Part shown: positions 36,483 to 48,200 of the stretch, one piece after another
How positions within the stretch are numbered: position 1 is the first letter of the stretch
Layout: every line of letters begins with the position of its first letter
From: Siphlonurus alternatus
Taxonomy: Eukaryota > Arthropoda > Insecta > Ephemeroptera > Siphlonuridae
Direction of reading: 5' to 3'
Assembly (NCBI GenBank): GCA_949825025.1
Contig: OX463780.1
Location: 41,520,979 to 41,584,978 of the forward strand
DNA: 64,000 bases
Notes under the pieces: model-generated
What the model was told of the DNA's origin: nothing
The model's input: only the letters and a program-made list of their open reading frames with translations
Database searches by the model: none
Program-made: the position numbers and the translations under genes

Positions 36483-36807
36483 AATGGAGTATCGACCTCA
36501 AAAAATTTTATAGCAGAAATGGATAGAGGATGAAAAGTTATGTTACTCTGATTTTTTTCAGACTTTTTAGGGACCGGGAAGTATTGCTAAAAAGTTTTGG
36601 CGAGGTCGGGTTCGAATCCACGTCTCTTTTGGGTCCTATCTTTTATTAAGAGAGGCGGCAAGAGGCGGCACTTTTTCTGCACTTTCAATAATCTTTAAAA
36701 AATAGTTGCTGGGCTCTAAAAAATCTGAAAAAAAAATCAGAGTAGCATAACATTGCACCCTCTATCCATTTCTGCAATAAAAAAAAAATTGAGGTCAGTA
36801 CTCCATT
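36483..36807. mobile_element. Foldback element, family E, copy 2 (about 325 bp)
   Basis: Same ends as the copy at 17613 (AATGGAGTATCGACCTCAA and complement) and the same inner blocks (GGATAGAG, TTTTTAGGGACCGGGAA). The core is rearranged: the CRE-like palindrome is lost and the sequence GGGTTCGAATCCACG appears instead. Confidence 0.78.
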
Positions 36808-37523
36808 GTAGTTAATAAATACTACCAAAAGTCTTATGTATTAACTATTAAGCTACACAAGCAAATGAATATCTCCACCTTAAATAATGGTGTCAATAAT
36901 TCTATTGCGCGGTGAATGCTCAGAGTAACACTTCTCTCGTCAAATCAGAAGATTTTAGGGCACTTGGGCGAAATAGCAAAATTATATGTCCATAATTCAT
37001 TTATCTATATACACACCATGATTTGTTATAAAAAATACAGTTATTGTCTACATTTCAACCAAAAGCAGTAATTTGAAGAGACGTGGTAAATTTTCTGTCT
37101 TGAGTAAAAGACAATTATCACACATTTTCTGTTGCCAGAAATGCAAAGTTATAGGTCTTACAACAAAATAAGCATTTAATTTGATTAATCCAGATTTGCA
37201 GTAGGGTCATAGATGAAATAATAATTATATTTTATACCCCCGATGTTTACAACTTTAGAGTTTACTTAGGAATATAAAGAAGCGGGGAAAATTTATTATT
37301 TTTACTTTTTCAAGTAGCAAAATGTGCTTGTTGGACTACATAATATATTGATTAAATTATGAAGCCTTTACGGCTTTACGCTAACTTTGTTTTTCTTTTT
37401 GTTTGTCCAGGATTGAATTGAAATGAGCAATTATTAAAACCATGATAATTTTCCTTGATAATAAGTTGTTTTTGTTAATTTGCATATTTATTTTCTGATT
37501 TTATCATTGTGTGAACGTCGGAA

Positions 37524-40013
37524 TTAAACGTTATTCACTTGTAATAAGACGATGAAGTACGTAAAAGCAACTCCCACAACCTGAAACAAAAGGACTACAA
37601 ATTACTATAAACTTGATAAAGTTATCTATGTATAATACTCAAAAAAAAAATAAATAAATAAATAAAAAAAAAAGAGACAATGACGTCTTTTTAATTCAAG
37701 AACCACACATTAATTACCGTAGCACTATTTGATTATAGTACAATTAACATGTACGAATGTAAGACCACTGTGTGCCGCACAGAAGTAATCTCTATAGTAT
37801 ATATAAAGCTTTATTTAAAAAAGATGAATCAAAGATATTAAAATTTTTACACCATGCTTTTCATGAATTTAACTAATTTTTAAATATAATTATATAGCAA
37901 GCACTCTGTTAACGAAACAAATGGATATGCACATTATACAGCTTTAGCATTAATTGCTATGAGGCGCGCTTCTCAAAATTAATTATTATTATTTAAATTC
38001 TTACATCGACATTAGAGTTTTTATAAGAGGGCAGGGCACTAATATTTTAATATTTTGGTTAAATGACTCACCGAAGCAAAGAACTCCAGTGACAATGCAA
38101 AGAAGGGTGCTCCTGGTAGTGCCATGCCACGCTCGGTGGCGGCGCTGCAGATCATGAGAGCGGCGTGCTGCGTGCTTCGTTTTGACCCCAGCCAGCTGGA
38201 GCGGTACGTCGACACGTGTAGACGTGTCACCTGGACAGAAAACGTGTCAGTGTGACGATGCAAAATATATAATGTACAATATCATCTCACAAACCTTGTC
38301 TCGAATCCTTTGTCCCAATATGCAGTACACAAAAACTTGCTGTAGTGACATGAATCCGTAGAGCAGCAACAATAAACAATTTTTAAGGTCCAAAATATGC
38401 TGCGAAAGATTTGATTTACACGTTATTTATAAAATACTTAAATGTTGTTGATTTTTAGATAGACTGGCTTAGCATTAATACAGTTGCAGCAAATTGTCAA
38501 ATCCATGACGGAGGGAGGAAAATTTAATTGAATGTATATATTCAGTATTACCGTCTGTTTTAGAAATGCTGCTCATTTTTCTTACCTTAACAGCAACGAA
38601 AGCTACAAGACAAATTTGCAGTGCGCTAAAGACAACTGCGATTGTAATGACAGGTGAAGCAATTTTGTTAACCTCATGCAGTATTCTGAAACATAATTAA
38701 AAGAAAAAATGAGTTTTATTCATTATATAACATCGATGAAACAAATCGATAAAAATAATGTTAAATGCTACATTGATACATCGTTTGATAGATAATTTAA
38801 TGAGCCTATAATGTACAGTAGTGATTCTCAAAATTAGGTTACATCATTATAACTGATATATATCATGCTGCTATTTTACTATATCACTGAGGTTTCCACG
38901 TTTTCTCATTTGTTCAAGGTCAATGCTGGAATAATATTTAAAAAAAAATAAATAAAAAATAGGGAGAGCTGAAACCACATATTTGAATTTAAAAATCAAA
39001 TGAGAAGTTGTATACTGTCCATGTTAAATTTAGTCGGATCGACCGCGCGGTTCCTTTGGTCTATACTTTCTGAACCATCCCTCTGCCTGACCATAGCAAT
39101 ATATTCTGTTATACTAATTATTGTAATGAATTAATGATCATGCGTACCGTGTGACGGAGTGGTGGAACTCGAGCCACGAGGACATTCGCTCGCAGGACGA
39201 CGTGGAGCGCCGAACAACTCCATCAAGCTGGCGAGCGAGGAGGCCAAGTTCCTCAACCACGAGCCAGTACCAAGAGTAAAACAACAAGTTAGAAACAATT
39301 GTCTTGCCAATTCCGAGAAAAGAAATCACGTAAACCATTACTATGAATGTAGTCACAGACATTGCAGGACAATAACGAGAAACTATATTGATGTAAAACC
39401 AGAGTTCAATAACTTCAACATGAACATTTTCAGAGTTATTTGATGTTATGTTTTCATTTATTAAATCAATATTGTCAATTTTAAAATCAGTAGATAAAAT
39501 ATTTCCAGTTATTCCAATAACATAGATAGCCATATATGTAAATAAAAACGTATATACTGTAATTGAAAGACGTTTAATTATCTCAGGCTGATACTGTTGA
39601 AAATTTGTTTGATTTATCAATTTTTGAAACAAGCCCTGAACTTTTTCCATTTTTTGTTTTCTAAATGTTAAAAATAAAACTCGTAAAGTAGCTTCTGTAA
39701 ATCCAAAAAATCCTGAGGCAAAGTAAACTGCAGTGGAAAAGTCTGTTGAATTAACGTACACAGAGTAAGCAGCCGCCAACGAAAATGAAATGAAAAAAAT
39801 GGTAATACTGAAGGTATAAAATAAGTTTATGACGTAAGCGGCACTAAATTTACGAACATTCACTGGTGGAACATTAAGATACTGTCCATACACTGCACTT
39901 AAGACGGCTAAGGTTCGAAGTCCATAACCCATATCAATATTATTTTTCTTCATTGTGCCAGCAGATATCAAATTATTGGGACGTGAAGATTTCTCAACAT
40001 TTAAACTAGCCAT
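37524..40013 (-). CDS. GR-type 7TM chemoreceptor, array gene 7 (428 aa)
   Basis: Exons on the minus strand: 40013-39148, 38685-38586, 38399-38295, 38230-38072, 37580-37524. They join in frame to 428 aa. The N-terminal tail of about 26 residues (MASLNVEKSSRPNNLIS at its start) is the longest of the array and precedes DMGYGLRTL. Exon 1 ends WLEFHHSVTR. Exon 2 reads ILHEVNKIASPVITIAVVF, exon 3 has YCILGQRIRDK (donor gtttgt, weak), and exon 4 has LGSKRSTQHAALMICSAAT and RGMALPGAPFFALSLEFFA. TM7 is FTYFIVLLQVNNV (T417-Q424). It is the most upstream member of the array in transcription order. Family role: sensory cation-channel receptor; ligand unknown. Confidence 0.91.
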
Positions 40014-40532
40014 ATTTTAAATGACTGGCGACTTGACTCTTTTGTTCGATAATCACAATTTAAGCGAGTCTCATGAGTGTTAACTGCTTTTTCTTTTATG
40101 AAATTCGTATCAATAATATTTATCACCAAGACAACTGCGATTACCATGCATTTGATGTGATATCTTTCTCTTAAAAATGTATTCTACTTTTTCATTCTGC
40201 TTATAAATTCTGGCAATAATTGATAATAATAATGTTAAAATAAATTTAGTCTAAATTAACACATTATTATATTATATTTTAATGTTTTTATATGAGTATA
40301 TATATACATATATATGAATTAACATATGAACTCTAAATTGATAATGATAATTTTCATTTTTTTAAACCAAAGTACATACTTATAAAAGTTATATATAAAT
40401 TTACTAGTAATTAGTTTCATGATTAACGGCATATTATATAGTATATGGTCAAAATGCAAAAAAAAACAAACAAACAACTATAGTTTTGGTCACTTAATTC
40501 TTTTGCATGTTGTTCGAATTTGACTTTGGGCA
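40014..40532. other. Spacer upstream of array gene 7
   Basis: AT-rich flank at the boundary of the receptor array. No gene was recognised. Receptor exons stop here, and the next coding sequence is the Pinin 3' exon at 45.2 kb. Confidence 0.55.
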
Positions 40533-41313
40533 CTTAAGAGTAAGATATTATAACGCCACCATATTGTTAAAAAAAAATCTCTCACACGAAAATGCTGAAA
40601 AAAAAAATAAATAAAATGTTCTCCTCTACACCCCCTATCAGTATCTAAAATATCAGGTATACAAATTCGATCTAGTTTTTGAGTTATGAATTTTTAAAGT
40701 CGACTAATTTATCATGGAAGTTTCATTTCTCCATGTTAAAGTAGTCAACTTTAAAAATTCGAATAACTCAAAAACTAGATCGTATTTGAATACCTGATAT
40801 TTTAGCTATAATACTGATAGGGGGTGTAGATGCAGGAGAATTAAGGGTAAGATAACACAAACAATCGATTGTTGTAGTCCCATTTGATTAACATGTAAAC
40901 CTTAGCAACCTCATAATAATTCTGATTTTTTTTTTTTTTTTGAGAGACAGTTCTTAGCACCAAAAAAATGTGGAAAAAATTTCAAAACAATCGGACGATC
41001 CAATTTTTTTAAATGAATTTTTTAAATTTTCAGGATAGGGCTTTCCCATGAAGACCTAAACTAAGAAATTAATTTAAAAAAATTGGATTGTCCGATTGTT
41101 TTGAAATTTTTTCCATATTTTTTTGGTGCCAAGAACTGTCTCTCAAAAAAATTCAGAATCATTATGAGGTTGCTAAGGTTTACATGTTAATCAAATGGGA
41201 CTACAACAATCGGTTGTTGGTGTTATCTTACTCTTAAAATTTTAAATTTTTTTCAGAATTATCGTGTGAAGGATTTTTTTTTAACATTGGTGCCGCATTG
41301 GTGGCGTTATCTT
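40533..41313. mobile_element. Family A foldback, interrupted by a family B foldback
   Basis: The left part (40533-40843) opens TTAAGAGTAAGATATTATAA and carries the family A blocks TGTTCTCCTCTACACCCCC, ATATCAGGTATACAAATTCG and TCTAGTTTTTGAGTTATGA, plus most of the right arm. The family A end (CAGAATTATCGTGTGAAGG and on to AACATTGGTG and GTGGCGTTATCTT) resumes only after 41236. Everything between is a second foldback. Confidence 0.82.
40844..41236. mobile_element. Family B foldback (about 393 bp) nested in family A
   Basis: It starts near TTAAGGGTAAGATAACACA and ends with the near-complement TTATCTTACTCTTAA. The arms share CAACAATCG, GTAGTCCCATTTGATTAAC, TAAACCTTAGCAACCTCAT and ACAGTTCTTAGCACC, and the centre reads GGGCTTTCCCATGAAGACC. 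The first 16 bases are almost the same as the family A terminus although the bodies differ. A half copy lies at 60863-61036. Confidence 0.82.
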
Positions 41314-41516
41314 CAATTATATAGTACCTGTAATGTATGCAACTTTTTCAGCATATGAGTGATGCGTGTTGCGGCGCTTTAGGAGCGTCGCTCTCGGAAG
41401 AGACGTGCGCATGCACAATTCCATCGGTATATAAAAGTATATGTTTGAATGGTTAGAATTAGTAGCTGCAATTTAACATTAAACTATAAAATATATATAT
41501 TATTGTATTATATTGA

Positions 41517-41770
41517 GGCGCCACAGATCAAAATTAATGGTTTATATCCATTAAGCTCAACTGAGATTGAATTTTTGAGCCTCAGCTGCATCATTAATAA
41601 TTTGTTCTCGTCAATTTTGAACCTAGATTTGGAAAGACAAGTATATAGTCATCTTTTCAAATGCAGGTTCAAAAGTGCTATGAAAAAATTATTTTCCATG
41701 TAACTAATCGAGGCTCAAAAATTCAATTCCAGTTGGGCTTGTATAAACCGGCCTTATTTTGATTTGCGGC
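41517..41770. repeat. Inverted repeat, family L (arms about 65 nt)
   Basis: The left arm 41517-41583 (GCGCCACAGATCAAAAT onward to TTGAATTTTTGAGCCTC) is matched by the reverse complement at 41709-41770 with several mismatches. The spacer is unrelated. Probably another MITE; its ends are not clear. Confidence 0.65.
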
Positions 41771-42413
41771 GATTCTATATAAGAGCCGCGGCGCCAGCAT
41801 GAGCATAATATATATATATTTATATACCATGAATGCCATCCTGAATGAATGAATGACTCATCCGTCATACATCTAATACTCTCCTGAAGCATTAATTCTG
41901 ATACCACCTGGCCTGATGTCAAGCTGACATGATTCTGATACAGGCGGTATCATGATTTTTTTTTTTTTTCGTAGGGAGGAGGGGGGTTAATATGCTCTGT
42001 GGCTGTCATGTATTTACCTGGGATTTTAGCAAACATATGTTACCATAATATACATATAATTCATGATAAAGTTTGCAACAGGTTTCATCAGGCTGTTTTT
42101 AAATTCTATATTCAACAATTAAGTATATTACATACAGTACATTTTATCTCTTCCTGCAAGTACTGAATATGTATATATAGAAGCTGAAGCACTACATTTT
42201 AATACTTAAAAATTATCATTGAGGAATTAATTATAATAAATACTGAATGATTCCATAACAATAATTGATCTAGTTACTTTTGAAATAATTTATAGTTACA
42301 TAAATTACATAGAACAAACTTAAATTATTTTAGTTGCAGATCTCCACAAAATAGCAACTTAATTAGTTAAAAACCGTGTGACAAAAAGGTGTAGATGGTA
42401 GTGTCTCCTGCCT

Positions 42414-42881
42414 CAATGGGCTTACGGGGTGTAATTTTTTTACTGGCTTAATCAAAAGAGGAGGTCGAAAAATAACCCTTAGATTTTTTTGCGATTTCTT
42501 TTAGCACTGCATCATTCCTAGAATGGAGATTAAAAATGTCTCTTGACCTGGAGGCTCCATCCACAACGCCTATGACGTCACTACATTCTTTGGTTCAACT
42601 ATATAACACTTGTAAAAAATTATTGCATTATTGCTTGTTTATTAAAAATAATCATTTGTTTCCATAGCAACGTGTTTGTTTAGAAACATTATATAGTTGA
42701 CCCAAAGAATGTAATGACGTCATAGGCGTTGCGGATGGAGCCTCCAGGTCAAGGGACATTTTTAATCTCCATTCTAGGTATGATGCAGTGCTTAAAAAAA
42801 TCGCCAAAAAATCTAAGGGATATTTTTCGACCTCCTCTTTTGATTGAGCCAGTAAAAAAATTACACCCCGTAAGCCCATTG
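42414..42881. mobile_element. Foldback element, family G (about 468 bp, arms about 190 nt)
   Basis: The ends AATGGGCTTACGGGGTGTAA and its complement open near-perfect arms that contain GGAGGTCGAAAAATA, GATGCAGTGC (right), CCTGGAGGCTCCATCC and ATGACGTCACTACATTCTTT. A small fragment of the inner arm recurs at 60190-60262. No ORF of substance. Confidence 0.85.
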
Positions 42882-45206
42882 TGTTCACGAGGAAAATATA
42901 ACAACTAAAAGTTCATATGGTAGCAATAATAAATAACAATGAAAAGAAAAACATTTTTTTTTTTTAAGAACTCTGATTTATTAAAAATCATATTTATTCA
43001 AAAGTAGTACTAAAACTATACATACAGTCATAAATGGATTCACTCATATATCATTCTATACTTGTCACACCACTGTGCTAGTTTTGAAAATGAGTTAAAA
43101 GGTTATGAAAATAATAATAAGCATCAGTTTCTTCAATGCCAATTGTTCTCTAAAACATTGATGGTCTGCAAGGCAACTTTCTAGCTCTGTAGAGAATTAC
43201 TGACTGTTGCAGCTATCAATGTTTATTAGAGTATAACTACTGGCACTATTAATTTACATCATGAAGTAACTTAGAATTAGTATTAAAATATCATTAACAA
43301 AAAGATTTGCAAACCTTGAAATAGTAATAATAAAAAAACTAGTCTTAACTTAAAAGTATGTAGATAACAGTTAAAAAAAAATGGTTAACAGAGAAACAGA
43401 GATATAGTTGATTAAAATATATACAATACTGTAGCACACTTAAGAGCTACACTATAAAATTACTATAAAATTCAAATTTTAATCAAATAAACTGTATGAA
43501 TAATAACATTATTGTGTAAAAATAAGTTAAAATATTAATTTTAATGTAAGCCTCTGAAAAGTTCCGTTTGCAGCCTTGCTAATCACCATGCTCTGTGGGT
43601 ATATCACGATGGTGATTAACAAGGCTGCAAAAGGAAACTTTTCAGAAGCGAGGAGTGTACATCCACATACTTTTATTTGGCTAGGTTTTTATTATATTTT
43701 TTAATGAAGCCTGAGAAATATTAACCAACTGGCCAAGCGTAGATTGCTTTACACTTGGCATTAAATTAATGCAGGGTTCATATTAGCATTTCACCAGAAA
43801 GCCAACCAACTAAAAGTGGATCACAAAAAAGATGCATCTTTCACACAATTTCTCAAATTCAGCTCTGGGTAAAAATACATGGTCTTGGGCAATATTTGAG
43901 CTCTATATTTTTTTTCCCCCTAAGCCAATTTTAAATTTATATTAAATTTAATTTAACAATTACAGTAGAAATGTTGTACTACAACTTTTTCATGCAAGTT
44001 AAAAGTTACTTCGAGTATCAAGTAAAGTCAAGAATTAAAAAAAGAAAAAATAAATATAAAAATAATATTGATAATAAGACTAATAAGACACTTAATTGTC
44101 TTTTTTTTTAAGTAAAGGTCACAATCTTGAGTGAAAATGCAGCAGTTGCAATTTACCCGGGCTCTGTAAACAATGTTAACATAGTTCACATCAATTTTTT
44201 AAAAAACAGAACAAGACTTACTGTTATCATCTCAAGGAAACAAATCTTTGTTGAATTGATGATAAATCATGCAAGTATTAGTTTAAAATTAGATATGAAG
44301 GAAAATCATAAAAAAAGAAGTAATATAACCAAGAAACAAATACCACACTATGGACATACAGTATGCAAAAAAAGAAAAAAAAATGGTGTTTAAGTCTGTA
44401 AATTATTAAAGAATTGAAAACTTTATATATAAAATAAAGCTACTCAATTCTTTCAACACATAATGGCAGATTCATTGATATATTATATCCTAACGAAAAG
44501 TGTTAAGAATTAAGTAGAATTTTTTACGAAACAATACTATTTGGAACAAAATATGGCCTTACCAACTTTAATCCAAGTAAAAAAATGACATGTGAATCCT
44601 AATATGGAATATGTACACAACATCTTGAAAATAGGCTGGTAACTGTTTGTGTCACAGTGTATGTCAGATAAACCTAGAGGCTTCTAACTTCAACTTAGCA
44701 ACCAATGTTTCAAAAATTGGTAGCTCATGCATATCAGATAAGAATTTCAGTGTAGAACTTTCATTTCCATACTGCTACAGAATTAGCAAATACAACATTT
44801 TGATGAAAAAGTAAAAGCTATCAATAAAATTTAGCTATAGATAATTTCGCAATAAAAAAATTCTTAGTACAGTACAGTATACAACTACCAAGATTTTTTA
44901 TTTTAAATAATATACAAAATATTGCTCTTAATTATGAAATCTCAACAATGATCAAATAATTTTCATTATATAGGAACCTAGCATAGTCATGCATTGTAGA
45001 TGGAAATAAGAGACCTAATTATTGAACACCACAATATTAGAAAAAACAAAAAGAGTTACAATTTCAAGGTTTGGTGTTGGTAGGAAAATTTCTTAAATTC
45101 ACAGACTAAAATTATTCTCTGCCAGTCACAAAAAAGTAACAGAGCTGGTACTCTTTGATCAAGTCTCAAATTTAAAGTAACTAGTTTTAATCTAGGAGCT
45201 TACCTG
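42882..45206. other. Gene-free stretch 3' of Pinin
   Basis: AT-rich sequence with one small MITE (43551-43653). Part of it may be Pinin 3' UTR. A good splice donor (CAG/GTAAGC) follows the Pinin stop codon by 4 nt, so the UTR could be spliced. No protein-coding signal convinces me. Confidence 0.5.
43551..43653. mobile_element. Small MITE, family J, second copy (about 103 bp)
   Basis: Inverted repeat CCTCTGAAAAGTTCC with GCAGCCTTGCTAATCACCAT, and the complement on the right. Same family as 17372-17466. Confidence 0.82.
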
Positions 45207-48200
45207 TTAGTCATAAACTGGTTCGAACTCTTTTTCGTCTACGTTGATGGCAGTGCTTGCCGTCTCTGACTTGTCAGGAACGGAGCTGTCATTATTTACC
45301 TGTTGCTGCTCAGCTGCTGCCTCCTCAGTGGCCTCAGCCTGCATGGGCTGCTGCTCTCCCTCCTCCCCATTCTTTACCTCCCCATCTCCCCTGCCATTGG
45401 CCTTCCCCTCCTCTGTTGCCTGCTTGACCTCCCCCTCCTCCTCCTCTTTACCTGCACCCACACCGTCGTCCAACTCAGGGCCTGCCTCAGCCTCTAAGTC
45501 ACCTGTGGACACAATCAAATAATCAGATAATCTTCCTTAATATAACATTAGTTTGTTTTTGCATTACTTATGCAACAATAATTAAAGTAGAGTGAGCGAT
45601 TGCATTTTTTTTAATATTTTATTTTCTAAAAATAGTTTAAGCTGCCCTCTATTGAGAAATGAAAACCAAAAAATTCCATCTCAAATAGTTTTACCACAAA
45701 AAATTCCCAAAGTTGGTGTTTCGGAGGCCTTTGACGTGCAGCCTTATGGAACATAAAACCGCGCTTTACTCCAACATTTTCTGAACTATGCTACCATTTA
45801 AAAAATACCTACGTTATCTATGATGAATTCTTTAATGGATTTTTAAATAAAAAATTTTTTTTACAGAGCCGTTTTTTCGGAAAAAAAATCTTTAAGTTTT
45901 TGCGGGTTAATTCCCATAAGGATTTTCATGATTTTTTTCCAAGAAAACGACCCCGTAAATTTTTTTTTAATTTGAAAATTCATTAAAGAATTCATCATAG
46001 ATTACGTAAGTATTTTTTAAATGGTACCATAGTTCAGAAAAAGTTGTAGTAAAACGCGGTTTTATGTTCCATAAGGCTGCACGTTAAAGGCCTCCGAAAC
46101 ACCAACTTTGGGATTTTTTTGTGGTGAAACTATTTGAGATGGAATTTTTTGGTTTTCATTTCTCAATAGAGGGCAGTTTAAACTATTTAAAAAAATAAAA
46201 TATTAAAAAAAATGAACTCGCTCACTCTACTTTAAAAGTCCAATACAATGTACTGTAACATGCTATGAACAATTTCATTAACATATACAGTATAAGATGT
46301 TCTGCTAAAATTGCATAAATTTTGCACCAAAATTTTCATGAAATTTTTTATTGGATCGTAAAGTTTTTACTTTATTTGCTCTATACAGCTGTAGATCTAA
46401 ATTTAAAATTATTAAATTACAACTAAAGTAAAGTGAACGTCATAGCTTAAAATCTGTAATGCACTACAGTTTTTCAAATTATTTTAAATTAAAATTTAAA
46501 TAAATAAAAAAGTTATTATAAATAAACACTTTACTATAAAAATATGTTTTTATATTTTTCTGCTGCCTCAGAATACTGCAGTAAGAAACTTTAGTATATA
46601 CAATTTAATAAATAAATACTTATAAATGAACGAATTACAAAACAGGTGTTTAAAGGTAGTGTACAAGGCATGAAAGGATTAGGTAGACCTAAAAAGGTTT
46701 GGATGGATGTGATTGCAGAATGTTTGAAGAACAGAAGTGTTAAAAGTACACAGTGTAATAGAGAGTGCAGAAGGCAAAAAAGTGTTATGAGTATATGAGT
46801 ATTTCTGAAGCAAGTGGAGTATGCAAGAATTGAGTGCTTTGGAGGGCAATTTGTAGACGGCCGAGGTAATAATGCTGCTGGCTTACCCCGTAAAGGGATA
46901 TGGCGTCATGTTATGTATGTAAATACTTTTTTTTATAGGATTAGACAAAACATTCCTCTTAATTTTCCGGACTACAATTTTGAGAAGTCAATTATTAAAG
47001 CTGCAGTTCCGATACTTACTGTCCTCGTCTATCTGATTCTCCGTGCTGGCTGGCTCCTGCTTCTTGGATCCCCCTGAGCGTGCCCCCCGCCCTCCCTGTT
47101 GGCCTGAACGCCAGCTAGAGCGCCGTCTCTCCCGCTCTCCCCCAGCATTTTCCTCCTCTCCCTCTCCACCCCGGCCCTGCGGACGACGGTTGCCTCGACG
47201 CTCCATATTCTCCAACTCGTCCTTAAGCTCACAACGCTTTGCCTCAATGTTCTCTGTAAAATAAACATAGTTTTATTATAAATTAGCATTCTAGTAAAAG
47301 CAGTGCTTTGTTCTTGAGTTGTGATGTAGTAATCACTAATCACACATAAAAAATACTGTATAATAGTTCATCATTGTGGCGAGGTTTAGGCAAACCCATT
47401 TTGCACCTAACCTCCAAAACATATGGCTAATTAAAAATACTATGGGACGGTGAAGTACAATACGTAGCAAGGGAAGGATGGGCACTCACTATTGACAAAC
47501 TCCTTGGTGGCGTCTAGGAGCAGTAGGGTTTGAGGCGTGTGCGTCTTTGGCAGGTAGAAGATGGGTGGGTTGGAGCGGGTCTTGATGAAGTTCACCAGCA
47601 GCAGCTGCTTGGCCTCCCATTCTTCTTGCTGCAAATAAACATACTTTAGCAGTGCTGTAGTACACTATGTACTCATTGTTTTATCAATCATCATCATTTA
47701 TGAAGTGCAAATATTAAACTGGGAAGTATCTAATTTCAAAACGTCAGAGGGTAAAAAAAAAAAAAAAATTAATATTTTGTAGTCTGTACTGTATCTGAAG
47801 TTAAAAATAATATTTTGAGAATAAATCCAGAGGCAAGTTTTTCCCTTGCATGTTCCTATTATTATATTGAGGTGAGAACAAAGCAGTTGCCCAAAAAAAT
47901 TTCACATCTACAGAGTTTTAACTTTTAAGAACTAGGCATGAAGTATTCACTCAAGTTGGTTAAATTAATTTGTACTGTATTTGAATTAAGCAATTAAAAC
48001 AGTGACAATTAAAAAAAAAATATGTACAGTATCCAAAAATAATTAAGGCTTTCATTCATACCTCTTTCATGCGGAACATTTTCAACTCAATCTTCTTGAT
48101 TTCTGCCTGCTTGCGTTTCCGCTCATTGAAGAGGGAGATCTTCTCGTGTCGGAGCTGTTCACGCTCATTCCGTGCTGCTTCCTCCAGCTTGAGCTCCACT

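Larger units (their letters stand above)
35843..37523. other. Intergenic spacer between array genes 6 and 7
   Basis: Holds the 111-bp family F MITE and the second family E foldback, listed separately. The remainder is AT-rich with nothing recognised. Confidence 0.6.

Noticed and set aside
44127..44393. 88-codon plus-strand frame
   Set aside because: Low-complexity AT-rich translation, with no homology, splice or codon-bias support.
45244..45522. Plus-strand Ser/Cys-rich frames over the Pinin 3' exon
   Set aside because: Antisense of the E-rich Pinin tail, which is supported by splice phase and homology.
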